Shown in pieces: positions 8,793 to 16,502 of a stretch of 64,000 bases of DNA. Origin of the DNA: Streptomyces longispororuber (GTDB taxonomy: Bacteria > Actinomycetota > Actinomycetes > Streptomycetales > Streptomycetaceae); the NCBI RefSeq assembly GCF_024448165.1, contig NZ_JAMOLN010000015.1:1-64000 (forward strand), given 5' to 3'. A model generated the notes under the pieces. The model did not search any database, was not told where the DNA came from, and saw only the letters and a list, made by a program, of their open reading frames with translations. The position numbers and the translations under genes are program-made. The stretch's first letter is position 1. Each line of letters opens with the position of its first letter.

Positions 8793-10496
8793 TCAGTCCT
8801 CCGGGAGTTCGACCGGGGCGATCGACTCGTACAGGTCGCCCGGACCCGGGTTGGTCGCGTCGGTCGTCCCGCCGAGGTGGTGCATGACGCCCCACACCGC
8901 GTTCAGCGCCGTCTGCACCGCGCCCTCGGCCCAGCCGGCCGTCCACGAGATGTCGTCGCCGGCGAGGAAGATGCCCCGCCGGTCCTCGGGCAGGCCGTCC
9001 TGCATGAAGTGCGTGAACAGGCGCCGCTGGTAGCGGTAGTGCCCGGGCAGGTTCGCCTTGAACGCGCCCATGAAGTACGGCTCGTTCTCCCAGGACACGG
9101 TCACCGGGTTGCCGATGATGTGCTTGCGGATGTCGACCTTGGGATAGATCTCGCCGAGCGACTTCAGCATCACTTCGAGGCGCTCGTTCGCGGACAGCGG
9201 CAGCCACTTCAGGCTGTCGTCGCACCAGGTGTAGGAGAGGCAGATGACGGCGGGCTTGTCCGGCCCGTCGTCCAGCAGGTAGGTGCCGCGGGTCATCCGG
9301 TCGGTGAGCGTCATCGACATGACGTCGCGCCCGGTGGTCTCGTCCTTGTCGAGCCAGAACGGCCGGTCGACCGGCACGAACAGCTTGCTCGACTCCATGT
9401 AGTGGGTGCGCTCGATCGCCGTCCAGTGGTCGATCGGGAACAGCTCGTCGTCGCACGCCACCTTCGACAGCAGCATCCACGACTGCGCGGTGAAGATCGC
9501 CGCCTTGTACGTGCGGATGTCGCCGTCGGCGTCCGTCACGGTGATGTGGTTCCCGGCGGTCCGGGCGAGCCGGGTCACGGCGGGCCGCGGCTTGCCGGCG
9601 GCGTGCAGCGTGGCGAGGGACGTCCCGTACGCCCAGTTCACGATCTTCTCGGGCGTCCGCTCCCACAGCCGCAGCGGCAGCTGCTGCGAGCCACCGACGA
9701 TGCCGCGGTGGTGGTCGTCGGCCTCGGTGTAGACGACGCGCAGGATCTCCAGGATGGAGTTCGGGAAGTCGGTGTCCCAGCCGCCCGTGCCGAAGCCGAC
9801 CTGGCCGAAGATCTCGCGGTGGCGGAACGACTTGAACGCCTCGGACTCGCAGAGGAACCCGTAGAAGGTCTGGTTGTCGAGCTTCTCGACGAGCTTCGCC
9901 CAGATCTCCCGGATCCGCGGCACGTCGCGCTCGCGCATCGCCTGGTTCATGTCGGAGAAGTCGGCGCCCTCGTCGAGGCACTTGTTCCAGGCGGCGGCGA
10001 CGTCGCGGTAGACCTGCGGCAGGTCGTCGATCGTCTCGGCGTAGTGGGACTCGCCCTTGAGGTCGACGACGGTCGACGGCGTGGCGGCGGAGAGCGGGTT
10101 GGGGAACGGGCTGGTCTCCAGGCCCACCAGGTCGATGTAGTGCTGCAGCGCCGTCGACGAGGGCGGGAAGCGCATGGCGCCCATCTCGGCGGTCAGCCCG
10201 GCCGCGTCCGGCGGGGTCCCGTCGAAGCCGACCGTGCGCAGCCGCCCGCCGATCCGGTCCGCCTCGTACACGACGGGCTTGAGGCCCATCTTCATCAGCT
10301 CGTACGCGGCGACCACGCCGGACAGGCCGCCGCCGATGACGGCGACCTCGGTGCCGTGCTCGGTCGCGGGTATCTGGCCGAGGCCCGCCGGGTGGGCGAG
10401 GAAGTCGTCGTACGCGTAGGGGAAGTCCGGGCCGAACATGGTGATCGGCGGCTGCGCGTCGGTGTGCTGGACGGCGGTGGGCACCGTGGACGTCAT
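8793..10496 (-). CDS. Flavin monoamine oxidase, tryptophan 2-monooxygenase-like
   Basis: FAD-dependent amine oxidase of 567 residues. The Rossmann motif VAVIGGGLSGVVAAYEL is at 51-67, a second FAD contact at GGRLRT, and the C-terminal flavin contact at FLAGDDISWTAGWAEGAVQTALNA. AEMGAMRFPPS, ESSKLFVPVDRPFWL, SYTWCDDSLKWLPL and GAFKANLPGHYRYQ align by eye with plant-pathogen IaaM (about 557 residues), which oxidatively decarboxylates tryptophan to indole-3-acetamide. No amidase (IaaH) gene is adjacent, so whether the product is an auxin precursor or merely a catabolite is open; another amino acid is also possible. GAGGAG lies 10 nt before the ATG. Phased TTGCG sites lie upstream (10629-10686). 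Confidence 0.8.
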   Translation of the reverse strand: MTSTVPTAVQHTDAQPPITMFGPDFPYAYDDFLAHPAGLGQIPATEHGTEVAVIGGGLSGVVAAYELMKMGLKPVVYEADRIGGRLRTVGFDGTPPDAAGLTAEMGAMRFPPSSTALQHYIDLVGLETSPFPNPLSAATPSTVVDLKGESHYAETIDDLPQVYRDVAAAWNKCLDEGADFSDMNQAMRERDVPRIREIWAKLVEKLDNQTFYGFLCESEAFKSFRHREIFGQVGFGTGGWDTDFPNSILEILRVVYTEADDHHRGIVGGSQQLPLRLWERTPEKIVNWAYGTSLATLHAAGKPRPAVTRLARTAGNHITVTDADGDIRTYKAAIFTAQSWMLLSKVACDDELFPIDHWTAIERTHYMESSKLFVPVDRPFWLDKDETTGRDVMSMTLTDRMTRGTYLLDDGPDKPAVICLSYTWCDDSLKWLPLSANERLEVMLKSLGEIYPKVDIRKHIIGNPVTVSWENEPYFMGAFKANLPGHYRYQRRLFTHFMQDGLPEDRRGIFLAGDDISWTAGWAEGAVQTALNAVWGVMHHLGGTTDATNPGPGDLYESIAPVELPED

Positions 10497-10835
10497 GGGG
10501 TGCGGACTCCTCGCGGATACGGAGCGGTCGGGGCAGGGCGGATCGCCGCCGTCACGGGCGTGGGGGACAAGCCGGGGGGATCGGAAAGACGGTACGTTTC
10601 CGCTGGTCGGCGGGACAAGACGGGACCGTTGCGTCTGAGGATGCGATCCGTTGCGCCTGGGGCCCGCGCGGCGGCGATTCGTTGCGCGCTCCGGTGAGCC
10701 CCCGGTAGCAGAGCGTCTCCCCCGCGCGGCGGAGCCGGGTCCCGACCGTGGTCCGACGTGCCGGGGGCGTCCCCCGGGAGATCGTTCTCACACCCGGAAG
10801 GACCGGGCGAGCACGGTGATCACAGGGGGTTTCCC
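10497..10835. other. 339-bp intergenic region between divergent genes
   Basis: Holds the presumed promoter and phased TTGCG half-sites for the flavin oxidase (10589-10686, listed separately). The part nearest the plus-strand secreted-protein gene is GC-rich and shows no clear promoter or hairpin to me. No convincing small gene was seen. Confidence 0.5.
10589..10686 (-). promoter_or_regulatory. Promoter candidate with three phased TTGCG half-sites (flavin oxidase)
   Basis: On the minus strand TACCGT (10589-10594) and TTGTCC (10613-10618) make a -10/-35 pair with 18-bp spacing. Upstream, TTGCG (plus-strand reading) occurs at 10629, 10651 and 10682, spaced 22 and 31 bp, i.e. two and three helical turns. 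The same pattern, with the same 10-bp gap to the -35, lies before the APC permease gene. Binding by the nearby Lrp-type regulator is inferred. Confidence 0.5.
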
Positions 10836-11399
10836 ATGGCACGCACGCGGATCCTGGTGGCGACGGCGATGGCGCTGCTGGTGGCGGCGACCGGCACGGC
10901 GGCGGCGGGCGTCGACCTCGACGGCCCGCACACCGCGCGGCACCAGGCGGCCGCCCGCGAGGCCGCGGCGCTGACCGGCTCGGCCAAGCTGTACCGGCCG
11001 TACGGCGACGACATCACGTTCACGTTCGACGCGCATCTGGCCGCGAAGGACAACATGCGGCCGGAGAAGGCGTACGGCACCTTCTCCTTCAGCCACTACG
11101 TGGACGGCGGGGGCGGCTGGGCGAAGGGCCGGATCGACTGCCTGGTGACCGGCGGGAAGACGGCGGTGATGACGGGGATCGTCACGGACTCGGACACCCC
11201 GCACAAGGGCAGGAGGGTCGGCATCAGCGTCACGGACGACGGCCGGCACGACCGGGTCGGCTACAGCTGGATGAGCGCGGACGCGGACGAGCTGACGGTG
11301 CCGCGCTGCACGAGCCTGCCGCCCTTCGAGACGATCAAGAAGGGCAGCGGCGACTTCCAGGTGCTCCAGTGGTACCCGGAGTACCCGACGCGGCCGTAG
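10836..11399 (+). CDS. Small secreted protein (Repetin-like)
   Basis: A 187-residue exported protein. Residues 1-24 form a signal peptide (basic MARTR, hydrophobic VATAMALLVAATG, Ala-rich cleavage site). The mature part is rich in beta-strand-like segments: ITFTFDAHLAAKD, YGTFSFSHYVDG and a terminal GSGDFQVLQWYP. Similar Streptomyces proteins are often labelled Repetin without experimental support; no catalytic motif is seen. Two Cys residues (IDCLV, PRCTS) could form a disulfide after export. ATG 10836 has GGGGG about 7 nt upstream. It stands alone between divergent promoter DNA and the convergent Lrp gene, whose stop is 3 bp away. Confidence 0.7.
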   Translation: MARTRILVATAMALLVAATGTAAAGVDLDGPHTARHQAAAREAAALTGSAKLYRPYGDDITFTFDAHLAAKDNMRPEKAYGTFSFSHYVDGGGGWAKGRIDCLVTGGKTAVMTGIVTDSDTPHKGRRVGISVTDDGRHDRVGYSWMSADADELTVPRCTSLPPFETIKKGSGDFQVLQWYPEYPTRP

Positions 11400-11402
11400 G
11401 GG

Positions 11403-11855
11403 TCAGGCGGGCGAGCCGGAGGTGAAGCGGCGCATCAGCGGGGAGAGCACCAGCACGGACTTGGTCCGCTCGACGAAGGGCTCCCCGGCGATCCGCTCCA
11501 GGACCCGCTCGAAGTGCCGCATGTCGGAGGCGAAGACCTGCACGAGGGCGTCCGCCTCACCGGTGACGGTGGAGGCGGCCGCGACCTCGGGATACCGCTC
11601 CAGACCTCGCCGGATCGCGTCCGGCGAGGTGTTGCGGCGGCAGTAGATCTCGATGAACCCCTCGGTCTCCCAGCCGAGCGCGGCCGGGTCGACCCGCACG
11701 GTGAAGCCGGTGATCGCCCCGGTGGCCCGCAGCCGGTCCACGCGCCGCTTCACGGCGGGCGCGGAGAGGCCGACGAGCTGCCCGATGTCGGCATAGGAGC
11801 GACGGGCGTCCTCGGCGAGGGCGTGCACGATGCGTTCGTCGAGATCGTTCAGCAA
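11403..11855 (-). CDS. Lrp/AsnC-family transcriptional regulator
   Basis: A 150-residue feast/famine regulator. An N-terminal HTH (residues about 3-50, SYADIGQLVGLSAPAVKRRVDRL) precedes the RAM/AsnC-type ligand domain (about 65-145, with TVTGEADALVQVFASD). Such proteins form octamers and wrap DNA at phased sites in response to an amino acid. The start is uncertain: TTG 11855 or CTG 11852, 10 bp after the APC permease stop, so translation is probably coupled to the permease; no strong ribosome binding site is visible. Its position implies control of the permease operon and possibly of the flavin oxidase, both of which have phased TTGCG repeats upstream. Confidence 0.87.
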   Translation of the reverse strand: MLNDLDERIVHALAEDARRSYADIGQLVGLSAPAVKRRVDRLRATGAITGFTVRVDPAALGWETEGFIEIYCRRNTSPDAIRRGLERYPEVAAASTVTGEADALVQVFASDMRHFERVLERIAGEPFVERTKSVLVLSPLMRRFTSGSPA

Positions 11856-11865
11856 GGCAGGCGGT

Positions 11866-13344
11866 TCACTTCTGGGCTGCGGGGGCGGGGTCCTGCGAGA
11901 GGCGCGAGCGGCGCATCCCGTAGCAGAAGTAGAACACGAGCCCGACGACCATCCAGACACCGAAGACGATCCAGGTGATGGCGGACAGACTGCCCATCAT
12001 CCAGACACAGAACGCGAAACCGAGGACGGGCAGCACCGGCGACAGCGGCACCCGGAAGGTGCGCGGCATGTCGGGTCGGGTCCGGCGCAGCACGATCACG
12101 GCGATGTTGACCAGGGCGAACGCGAAGAGCGTGCCGATGCTGGTGGCGTCGGCCAGCTGGCCCAGCGGGATGGCCGCGGCGAGCACACCGCAGAACAGGG
12201 AGACGATGACGGTGTTGGCGCGCGGCGCGCCCGTCTTCGGGTGCACCTTGGCGAACACCTTGGGCACCAGGCCGTCGCGGGACATCGCGAAGAGGATGCG
12301 GGTCTGGCCGTACAGCACGGTCAGCACGACGGACGCGATGGCGATGACGGCCCCGGCGGCGAGCAGCGTGGCCCAGAACGACTGGCCGGTGACGTCCTTC
12401 ATGATCCCGGCGAGCGCGGCCTCGGAGTCGCTGAAGTGCTGCCACGGGCGGGCGCCGACGGCGACCGCGGCGACGAGCACGTACAGCGCGGTGACGATGA
12501 CGAGCGACAGCATGATGGCGCGCGGCAGGTCGCGCTGGGCGTTCTTCGCCTCCTCACCGGCGGTGGAGGCGGCGTCGAAGCCGATGTAGGAGAAGAACAG
12601 CGTGGCGCCGGCGGCGCTGACACCGGCCATGCCGAGCGGCATGAAGTGCTCGTAGTTGCCGGACTGGAAGCCCTTGAGACCGATGGCGCAGAAGAGGACC
12701 AGCGCGGCTATCTTCACGCACACCATGATCGTGTTGGCGCGCGCGGACTCCTTGGCGCCGCCCAGCAGGAACGCCATGGCGAGCAGCACCACGATGAGCG
12801 CGGGCAGGTTGAAGATGCCGCCGTCGCCGGGCGGCGCGGACAGCGCGTCCGGGATGGTGACGCCGATGGTGCCGTCGAGCAGTTCGTTGAGGTACTCGCC
12901 CCAGCCGACGGCCACGGCGGCGACCGAGACGCCGTACTCCAGCACCAGGCACCAGCCGCACACCCAGGCGACGAGCTCGCCCATCGTTGCGTATGCGTAC
13001 GAGTAGGAGGACCCGGCGACCGGGATCGTGCCGGACAGCTCGGCGTACGAGAGCGCCGAGAAGAGGGCCGTGAGACCCGCGATCACGAAGGACAGCGTGA
13101 CGGCGGGGCCGGCCTTGGGAACGGCCTCGCCGAGCACCACGAAGATGCCGGTGCCGAGCGTGGCACCGATGCTGATCATGGTCAGCTGCCAGAGACCGAG
13201 GGAGCGCCGCAGCGAACCGCCCTCACCCTGGCCGCCCTCCGCGACCAGGCGTTCCACCGGCTTGCGCCGCATGAGACGGGTACCGATTCCCACGGGTGCG
13301 GGGGCGGTCCGGGGGGTGCGCGGGGGTGCGCCGTGATCGAGCAC
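11866..13344 (-). CDS. APC-family amino acid permease (YfnA/CAT-like)
   Basis: A 492-residue cytoplasmic-membrane transporter of the amino acid-polyamine-organocation superfamily with twelve or more hydrophobic segments. ISIGATLGTGIFVVLG (about residue 56) is the first-helix substrate and cation motif, followed by the conserved SYAELSG and YAYATMGELVAWVCGW. The internal GFDAASTAGEEAKN is typical of the cationic-amino-acid transporter branch. GTG 13344 has GAAGGAG seven nt upstream. It is the first gene of a two-gene operon with the Lrp regulator. A promoter candidate with phased TTGCG sites lies at 13457-13573. Substrate amino acid unknown. Confidence 0.88.
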   Translation of the reverse strand: MLDHGAPPRTPRTAPAPVGIGTRLMRRKPVERLVAEGGQGEGGSLRRSLGLWQLTMISIGATLGTGIFVVLGEAVPKAGPAVTLSFVIAGLTALFSALSYAELSGTIPVAGSSYSYAYATMGELVAWVCGWCLVLEYGVSVAAVAVGWGEYLNELLDGTIGVTIPDALSAPPGDGGIFNLPALIVVLLAMAFLLGGAKESARANTIMVCVKIAALVLFCAIGLKGFQSGNYEHFMPLGMAGVSAAGATLFFSYIGFDAASTAGEEAKNAQRDLPRAIMLSLVIVTALYVLVAAVAVGARPWQHFSDSEAALAGIMKDVTGQSFWATLLAAGAVIAIASVVLTVLYGQTRILFAMSRDGLVPKVFAKVHPKTGAPRANTVIVSLFCGVLAAAIPLGQLADATSIGTLFAFALVNIAVIVLRRTRPDMPRTFRVPLSPVLPVLGFAFCVWMMGSLSAITWIVFGVWMVVGLVFYFCYGMRRSRLSQDPAPAAQK

Positions 13345-13456
13345 GGGCCGGCTCCTTCATCGCTGCCAGTTGAGGCTGCGGGGAACGCGGCGGCCCACGC
13401 CCTGACCGGGGGACCGCCGAGCAGGCCGTCCCCCGCCACGCCACGTACAGCGGATG

Positions 13457-13573
13457 ACTCTAAGGGACGCAGCTTCCCAGCTGTAATGCAGCAACCTTGC
13501 GCACCGTCGCACGATCGTTGCGCGTATCCGCACGAGGCGCATGTTCATTGCGGTGCCCGTTTCGTCTGTTGCG
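13457..13573 (-). promoter_or_regulatory. Promoter candidate with four phased TTGCG half-sites (APC permease)
   Basis: On the minus strand TAGAGT (13457-13462) and the weak TTACAG (13481-13486) give an 18-bp spaced promoter candidate. TTGCG in plus-strand reading occurs at 13497, 13518, 13548 and 13569, spaced 21, 30 and 21 bp, so all lie on one helix face. The first site is 10 bp upstream of the -35, the same distance as before the flavin oxidase. This is the layout expected for an Lrp-type activator; it is inferred by eye. Confidence 0.5.
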
Positions 13574-13606
13574 CCGCGTGTGGCGGAGGTCACGGCTCGC
13601 TCGCGG

Positions 13607-13631
13607 GAGTGAACCCGGTGGAGCGGGGTAT
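13607..13631 (+). promoter_or_regulatory. Sigma-B-type promoter upstream of the stressosome genes
   Basis: GAGT (13607-13610), 15 bases, then GGGTAT (13626-13631) matches the Streptomyces stress-sigma consensus GNNT-N14-16-GGGTAY. It lies about 130 bp before rsbR. Together with the TTGCG block it accounts for most of the 417-bp gap between 13345 and 13761; no gene was seen there. Confidence 0.55.
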
Positions 13632-13761
13632 TCGCAAGGGCTGCCCCCGCCGTCGGTCCCGGGTGATGATCGGTCATCAACCCTGGCGACGGCCGGGGCA
13701 GTTGAGGGTGTGCATCATGTGCAGGACGCACACGTACGGCGAATCTGTCTGAGAGGGGCTT

Positions 13762-14646
13762 GTGAGTATCAGCGAGAGCGACATCCGCGGTCTGCTGCTG
13801 GAGGCACTGCGGGACCAGGAGGAGCAGATCGCCGCCCGGTGGACGGCGCTCCAACTGGAACAGGCGGCACTGGGCACCGACATGAGCGAGAGCGAGCTGC
13901 GCGAGGAGGCGGTGCTGCTCGTCGACGCGCTCACCGAGGCACTGGCCAGCGACACTCCGGTGGGACGTCTGGTGACCTCGCACCACAACCTGCGCACGAC
14001 GGTCACCGAGCTGTCGCTGCGCCGGGTGCGGGCGGGTGCCACCCCCACCGACACCTCGCTGGCGGTGCTCTCCCTCAAGGAGGCGCTGCTCGCGGCCGTG
14101 CAGCACACCACGCGGGACATGGGTGAGCTGTTCGCCGCGGCGAACTTCGTCAACCGGATGCTGGACGCGGCGGGCGCGCTCTCCTTCGAGACGTACGTCG
14201 AGGGGCGCGAGGAGATCATCCAGCGGCAGAGCCGTCAGCTGATGGAACTGTCCACGCCCGTCGTGCGGTTGTGGAAGCACGTCCTGGCCGTCCCGCTCAT
14301 CGGCACCCTGGACACGGCACGCACCCAGATCGTCATGGAGTCGCTGCTGCAGGCGATCCAGGACGACGAGGCCAAGGTCGCCATCATCGACATCACCGGT
14401 GTGCTGACCGTCGACACGGCGGTCGCCCAACACCTGATGCACACCGTCAACGCGGTCCGGCTGATGGGCGCGGACTGTGTCATCAGCGGCATCCGTCCGC
14501 CCATCGCCCAGACCATCGCCCAGTTGGGGATCGACCTGTCCACCATCCTGACCCGTGCCACCCTGGCCGACGCCCTGGCCGCGGCGGTCAAGCTCACGGA
14601 CCAGCCCGCCGTCGGGTTCGCCGTCACCGGCTCGGCACCGCGGTGA
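13762..14646 (+). CDS. rsbR: RsbR-type stressosome scaffold/sensor (STAS)
   Basis: A 294-residue stressosome protein. The N-terminal half (about 1-150) is a helical RsbRD/non-haem-globin-like sensor region with no haem ligand pattern I recognise. The C-terminal STAS domain (about 170-275) carries DITGVLTVDT and GIRPPIAQT; Thr219 and Thr251 correspond to the two threonines that RsbT phosphorylates in Bacillus RsbRA, so the switch residues are intact. GTG 13762 is preceded by GAGAGGGG. The next start overlaps its stop (GTGA). Role: with RsbS it holds RsbT until stress, then is phosphorylated. It is the first gene of a seven-gene module behind a sigma-B-type promoter. Confidence 0.88.
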   Translation: MSISESDIRGLLLEALRDQEEQIAARWTALQLEQAALGTDMSESELREEAVLLVDALTEALASDTPVGRLVTSHHNLRTTVTELSLRRVRAGATPTDTSLAVLSLKEALLAAVQHTTRDMGELFAAANFVNRMLDAAGALSFETYVEGREEIIQRQSRQLMELSTPVVRLWKHVLAVPLIGTLDTARTQIVMESLLQAIQDDEAKVAIIDITGVLTVDTAVAQHLMHTVNAVRLMGADCVISGIRPPIAQTIAQLGIDLSTILTRATLADALAAAVKLTDQPAVGFAVTGSAPR

Positions 14647-15044
14647 ATCCTCCGCGCCCGATGGGCGTTCCCATCCTGCGGTTCGGCGACGTCCTGGTGA
14701 CGGGACTGCTCGCCGAGCTCGACGACCGGTCCGCGCTGGCCTTCACGGACGAGCTGACCGAGCGGATCACGGCCGACCACGCCCGCGGTGTCCTCATCGA
14801 CATCTCGCGGCTGGAGGTCATCGACTCGTTCGTGGCCCGCACGCTCATGGAACTGACCAACATGGCACGGCTGTTGGGGGCCCGGGTGATCGTCGCCGGG
14901 ATGCGGCCGGCCGTGGCCATCACCCTGGTCGAGCTGGGGATCCAGCTGACCGGTGTGGAGACCGCGCTCAACGCCGAGCAGGGCCTGACGGCACTCGGCT
15001 GGCAGCGGACCCTGGAGAGCCGTGACCATGACCATGTCGGATGA
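14643..15044 (+). CDS. rsbS: RsbS-type stressosome antagonist (single STAS domain)
   Basis: A 133-residue STAS-only protein. The domain spans about 10-115; ISRLEVIDSFVART contains Ser62, equivalent to the phosphorylated Ser59 of Bacillus RsbS, and GMRPAVAITLVELGIQ is the conserved tail. Unphosphorylated RsbS sequesters RsbT. GTG 14643 overlaps the rsbR stop by 4 nt; ATG 14661 is an alternative start that still leaves the domain whole. It ends inside the start region of rsbT, so the three genes are translationally coupled. Confidence 0.9.
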   Translation: MNPPRPMGVPILRFGDVLVTGLLAELDDRSALAFTDELTERITADHARGVLIDISRLEVIDSFVARTLMELTNMARLLGARVIVAGMRPAVAITLVELGIQLTGVETALNAEQGLTALGWQRTLESRDHDHVG

Positions 15045-15486
15045 GCGCAGCCCGAGCGCGACGCACGCCGACGACGCCCAGGTGAACGTCCGCCGCACCT
15101 ACGACGTGCGGTCGGACGACGACCTGCTGACGGTCCGGCACGCCGTGCGCGCCGCCACCGTCGAGTGCGCCTTCGGCCTGGTCGACCAGACCCGCGTGGT
15201 GACCGCCGCCAGCGAACTCGCGCGCAACGCCTATGTGCACGGCAAGGGCGGCACCCTCATCGTCGAACTGCTCACCAGGAGAGGAGGCAGCGGCATCCGG
15301 CTGGTGATCCAGGACGACGGCCCCGGCATCCCGGACCTCGGCGCGGCCCTGACGGACGGCTGGACGACCGGCAACGGCCTCGGCCACGGCCTGGGCGGCG
15401 CCCGGCGCCTGATGGACGAGTTCCACGTCGAGACCCGTCCCGGCGCCGGGACGACGGTGACCGCCGTGCGCTGGACGAACCGATGA
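15022..15486 (+). CDS. rsbT: RsbT-type serine/threonine kinase (GHKL ATPase)
   Basis: A 154-residue switch kinase that phosphorylates RsbR and RsbS and, when freed, activates an RsbU-type phosphatase. The GHKL ATP site is complete: N box ASELARNAYVHG (about 63-74), G1 box IQDDGPGIPD (about 97-106) and G2 GLGHGLGGARRL (about 119-130). The start is ambiguous: GTG 15022, ATG 15028 or ATG 15034; GGAG at 15013 is 4 nt before the GTG and 10 nt before the first ATG. It overlaps rsbS by about 20 bp and the next gene by 4 bp. Confidence 0.9.
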   Translation: MTMTMSDERSPSATHADDAQVNVRRTYDVRSDDDLLTVRHAVRAATVECAFGLVDQTRVVTAASELARNAYVHGKGGTLIVELLTRRGGSGIRLVIQDDGPGIPDLGAALTDGWTTGNGLGHGLGGARRLMDEFHVETRPGAGTTVTAVRWTNR

Positions 15487-16502
15487 CCGGGTCCGCCGAT
15501 CCCGCGGTGACCGCACAGGTCCTCGTCGACCACCCCAGCGCGGTGCACCACGCGGCCGGGCTGGCCCGCGCGGCGGCGGCGGCCGGCGGGCTCGACGGCA
15601 CCGCGGCCGAGCGGGCCGCGGTGCTCACCAGTGAGCTCGCGGAGAACCTGCTGCGGCACGCGGTCGGTGGCGCCGTCTACGTGCAGCGGCACCCCCAGGG
15701 GCGCGGCATCGACGTGGTCGCGATCGACCGGGGGCCCGGGATGGCGCAGCCCGACCGGGCCATGGTCGACGGGTTCAGCACCGCCGGGTCCGGGTCGCTC
15801 GGCTCCGGCATGGGCGCGGCGCGACGGCTGGCGGACGAGCTGACGCTGCGCACGCTGCCCGGCGTCGGCACGCTGATCTGCGCCCGGTTCCACGCGCCGG
15901 GCGCGGCGCCGGCCCGCTCCGACGTCGGCCTGCTGTGTCTGCCGCTGCGCGGCGAGCAGGAGTGCGGGGACAGCGCGGCCGTGGTGGACGCGCCGGGCGG
16001 CCGCACCGTGGTGGTGGTCGACGGCCTCGGCCACGGCGCGGAGGCCGCGGAGGCGAGCGCCGCCGCGGTGGCCGTGTTCCGCGAGGCGGCCGAGCGGCCG
16101 CTGCCCGAGCTGCTGTCGACGATGGACCGGGCGCTGCGCGGCGGACGCGGGGCGGCGGTGGGCCTGGTCCGGCTGCGACCGGGGACGGTGGAGCACTGCG
16201 GGATCGGGAACGTCCGCGTCCTGCTCACCGCGCACGACGGCGTGCACTCCCGGGACGTGGGCCGGCCCGGCGTGGTCGGCTGGAACATGCCGCGCCCGCA
16301 GGCCCGTTCGGTACCGGTGCCGGAGGGCTGCGCGGTCGTCGTGCACACCGACGGCATCCGGTCCCGCTGGGCGGACTCCGCGACCCCGTTCCTGCTGGGG
16401 CTGCCGCCCCGGCTGCTCGCCGCCGCCCTGGGGCACGGCCACCGCAGCGCCCGCGACGACGCGACCGTCCTGGTCTCCGGGGCGGCAAGGAGGAACACAT
16501 GA
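15483..16502 (+). CDS. Fused RsbT-like ATPase and RsbX-like PP2C phosphatase
   Basis: A 339-residue two-domain protein. Residues about 10-135 are a GHKL ATPase with N box TSELAENLLRHA, DRGPGM and GSGMGAARRLADEL, so it should bind ATP. Residues about 145-335 are a PP2C/SpoIIE phosphatase with VVVDGLGHG, VHTDGIRSRW and ARDDATVLV, the metal-binding aspartates being present. In Bacillus RsbX resets the stressosome by dephosphorylating RsbR and RsbS; this fusion could hold that role and an extra kinase or binding role in one chain. ATG 15483 overlaps the rsbT stop (ATGA). Which partner each domain acts on is inference. Confidence 0.85.
   Translation: MTGSADPAVTAQVLVDHPSAVHHAAGLARAAAAAGGLDGTAAERAAVLTSELAENLLRHAVGGAVYVQRHPQGRGIDVVAIDRGPGMAQPDRAMVDGFSTAGSGSLGSGMGAARRLADELTLRTLPGVGTLICARFHAPGAAPARSDVGLLCLPLRGEQECGDSAAVVDAPGGRTVVVVDGLGHGAEAAEASAAAVAVFREAAERPLPELLSTMDRALRGGRGAAVGLVRLRPGTVEHCGIGNVRVLLTAHDGVHSRDVGRPGVVGWNMPRPQARSVPVPEGCAVVVHTDGIRSRWADSATPFLLGLPPRLLAAALGHGHRSARDDATVLVSGAARRNT

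Noticed and set aside
13511-13524. ACGATCGT palindrome as a separate operator upstream of the APC gene
   Set aside because: The 8-bp palindrome does not extend and overlaps one of the phased TTGCG sites, which explain the region better.
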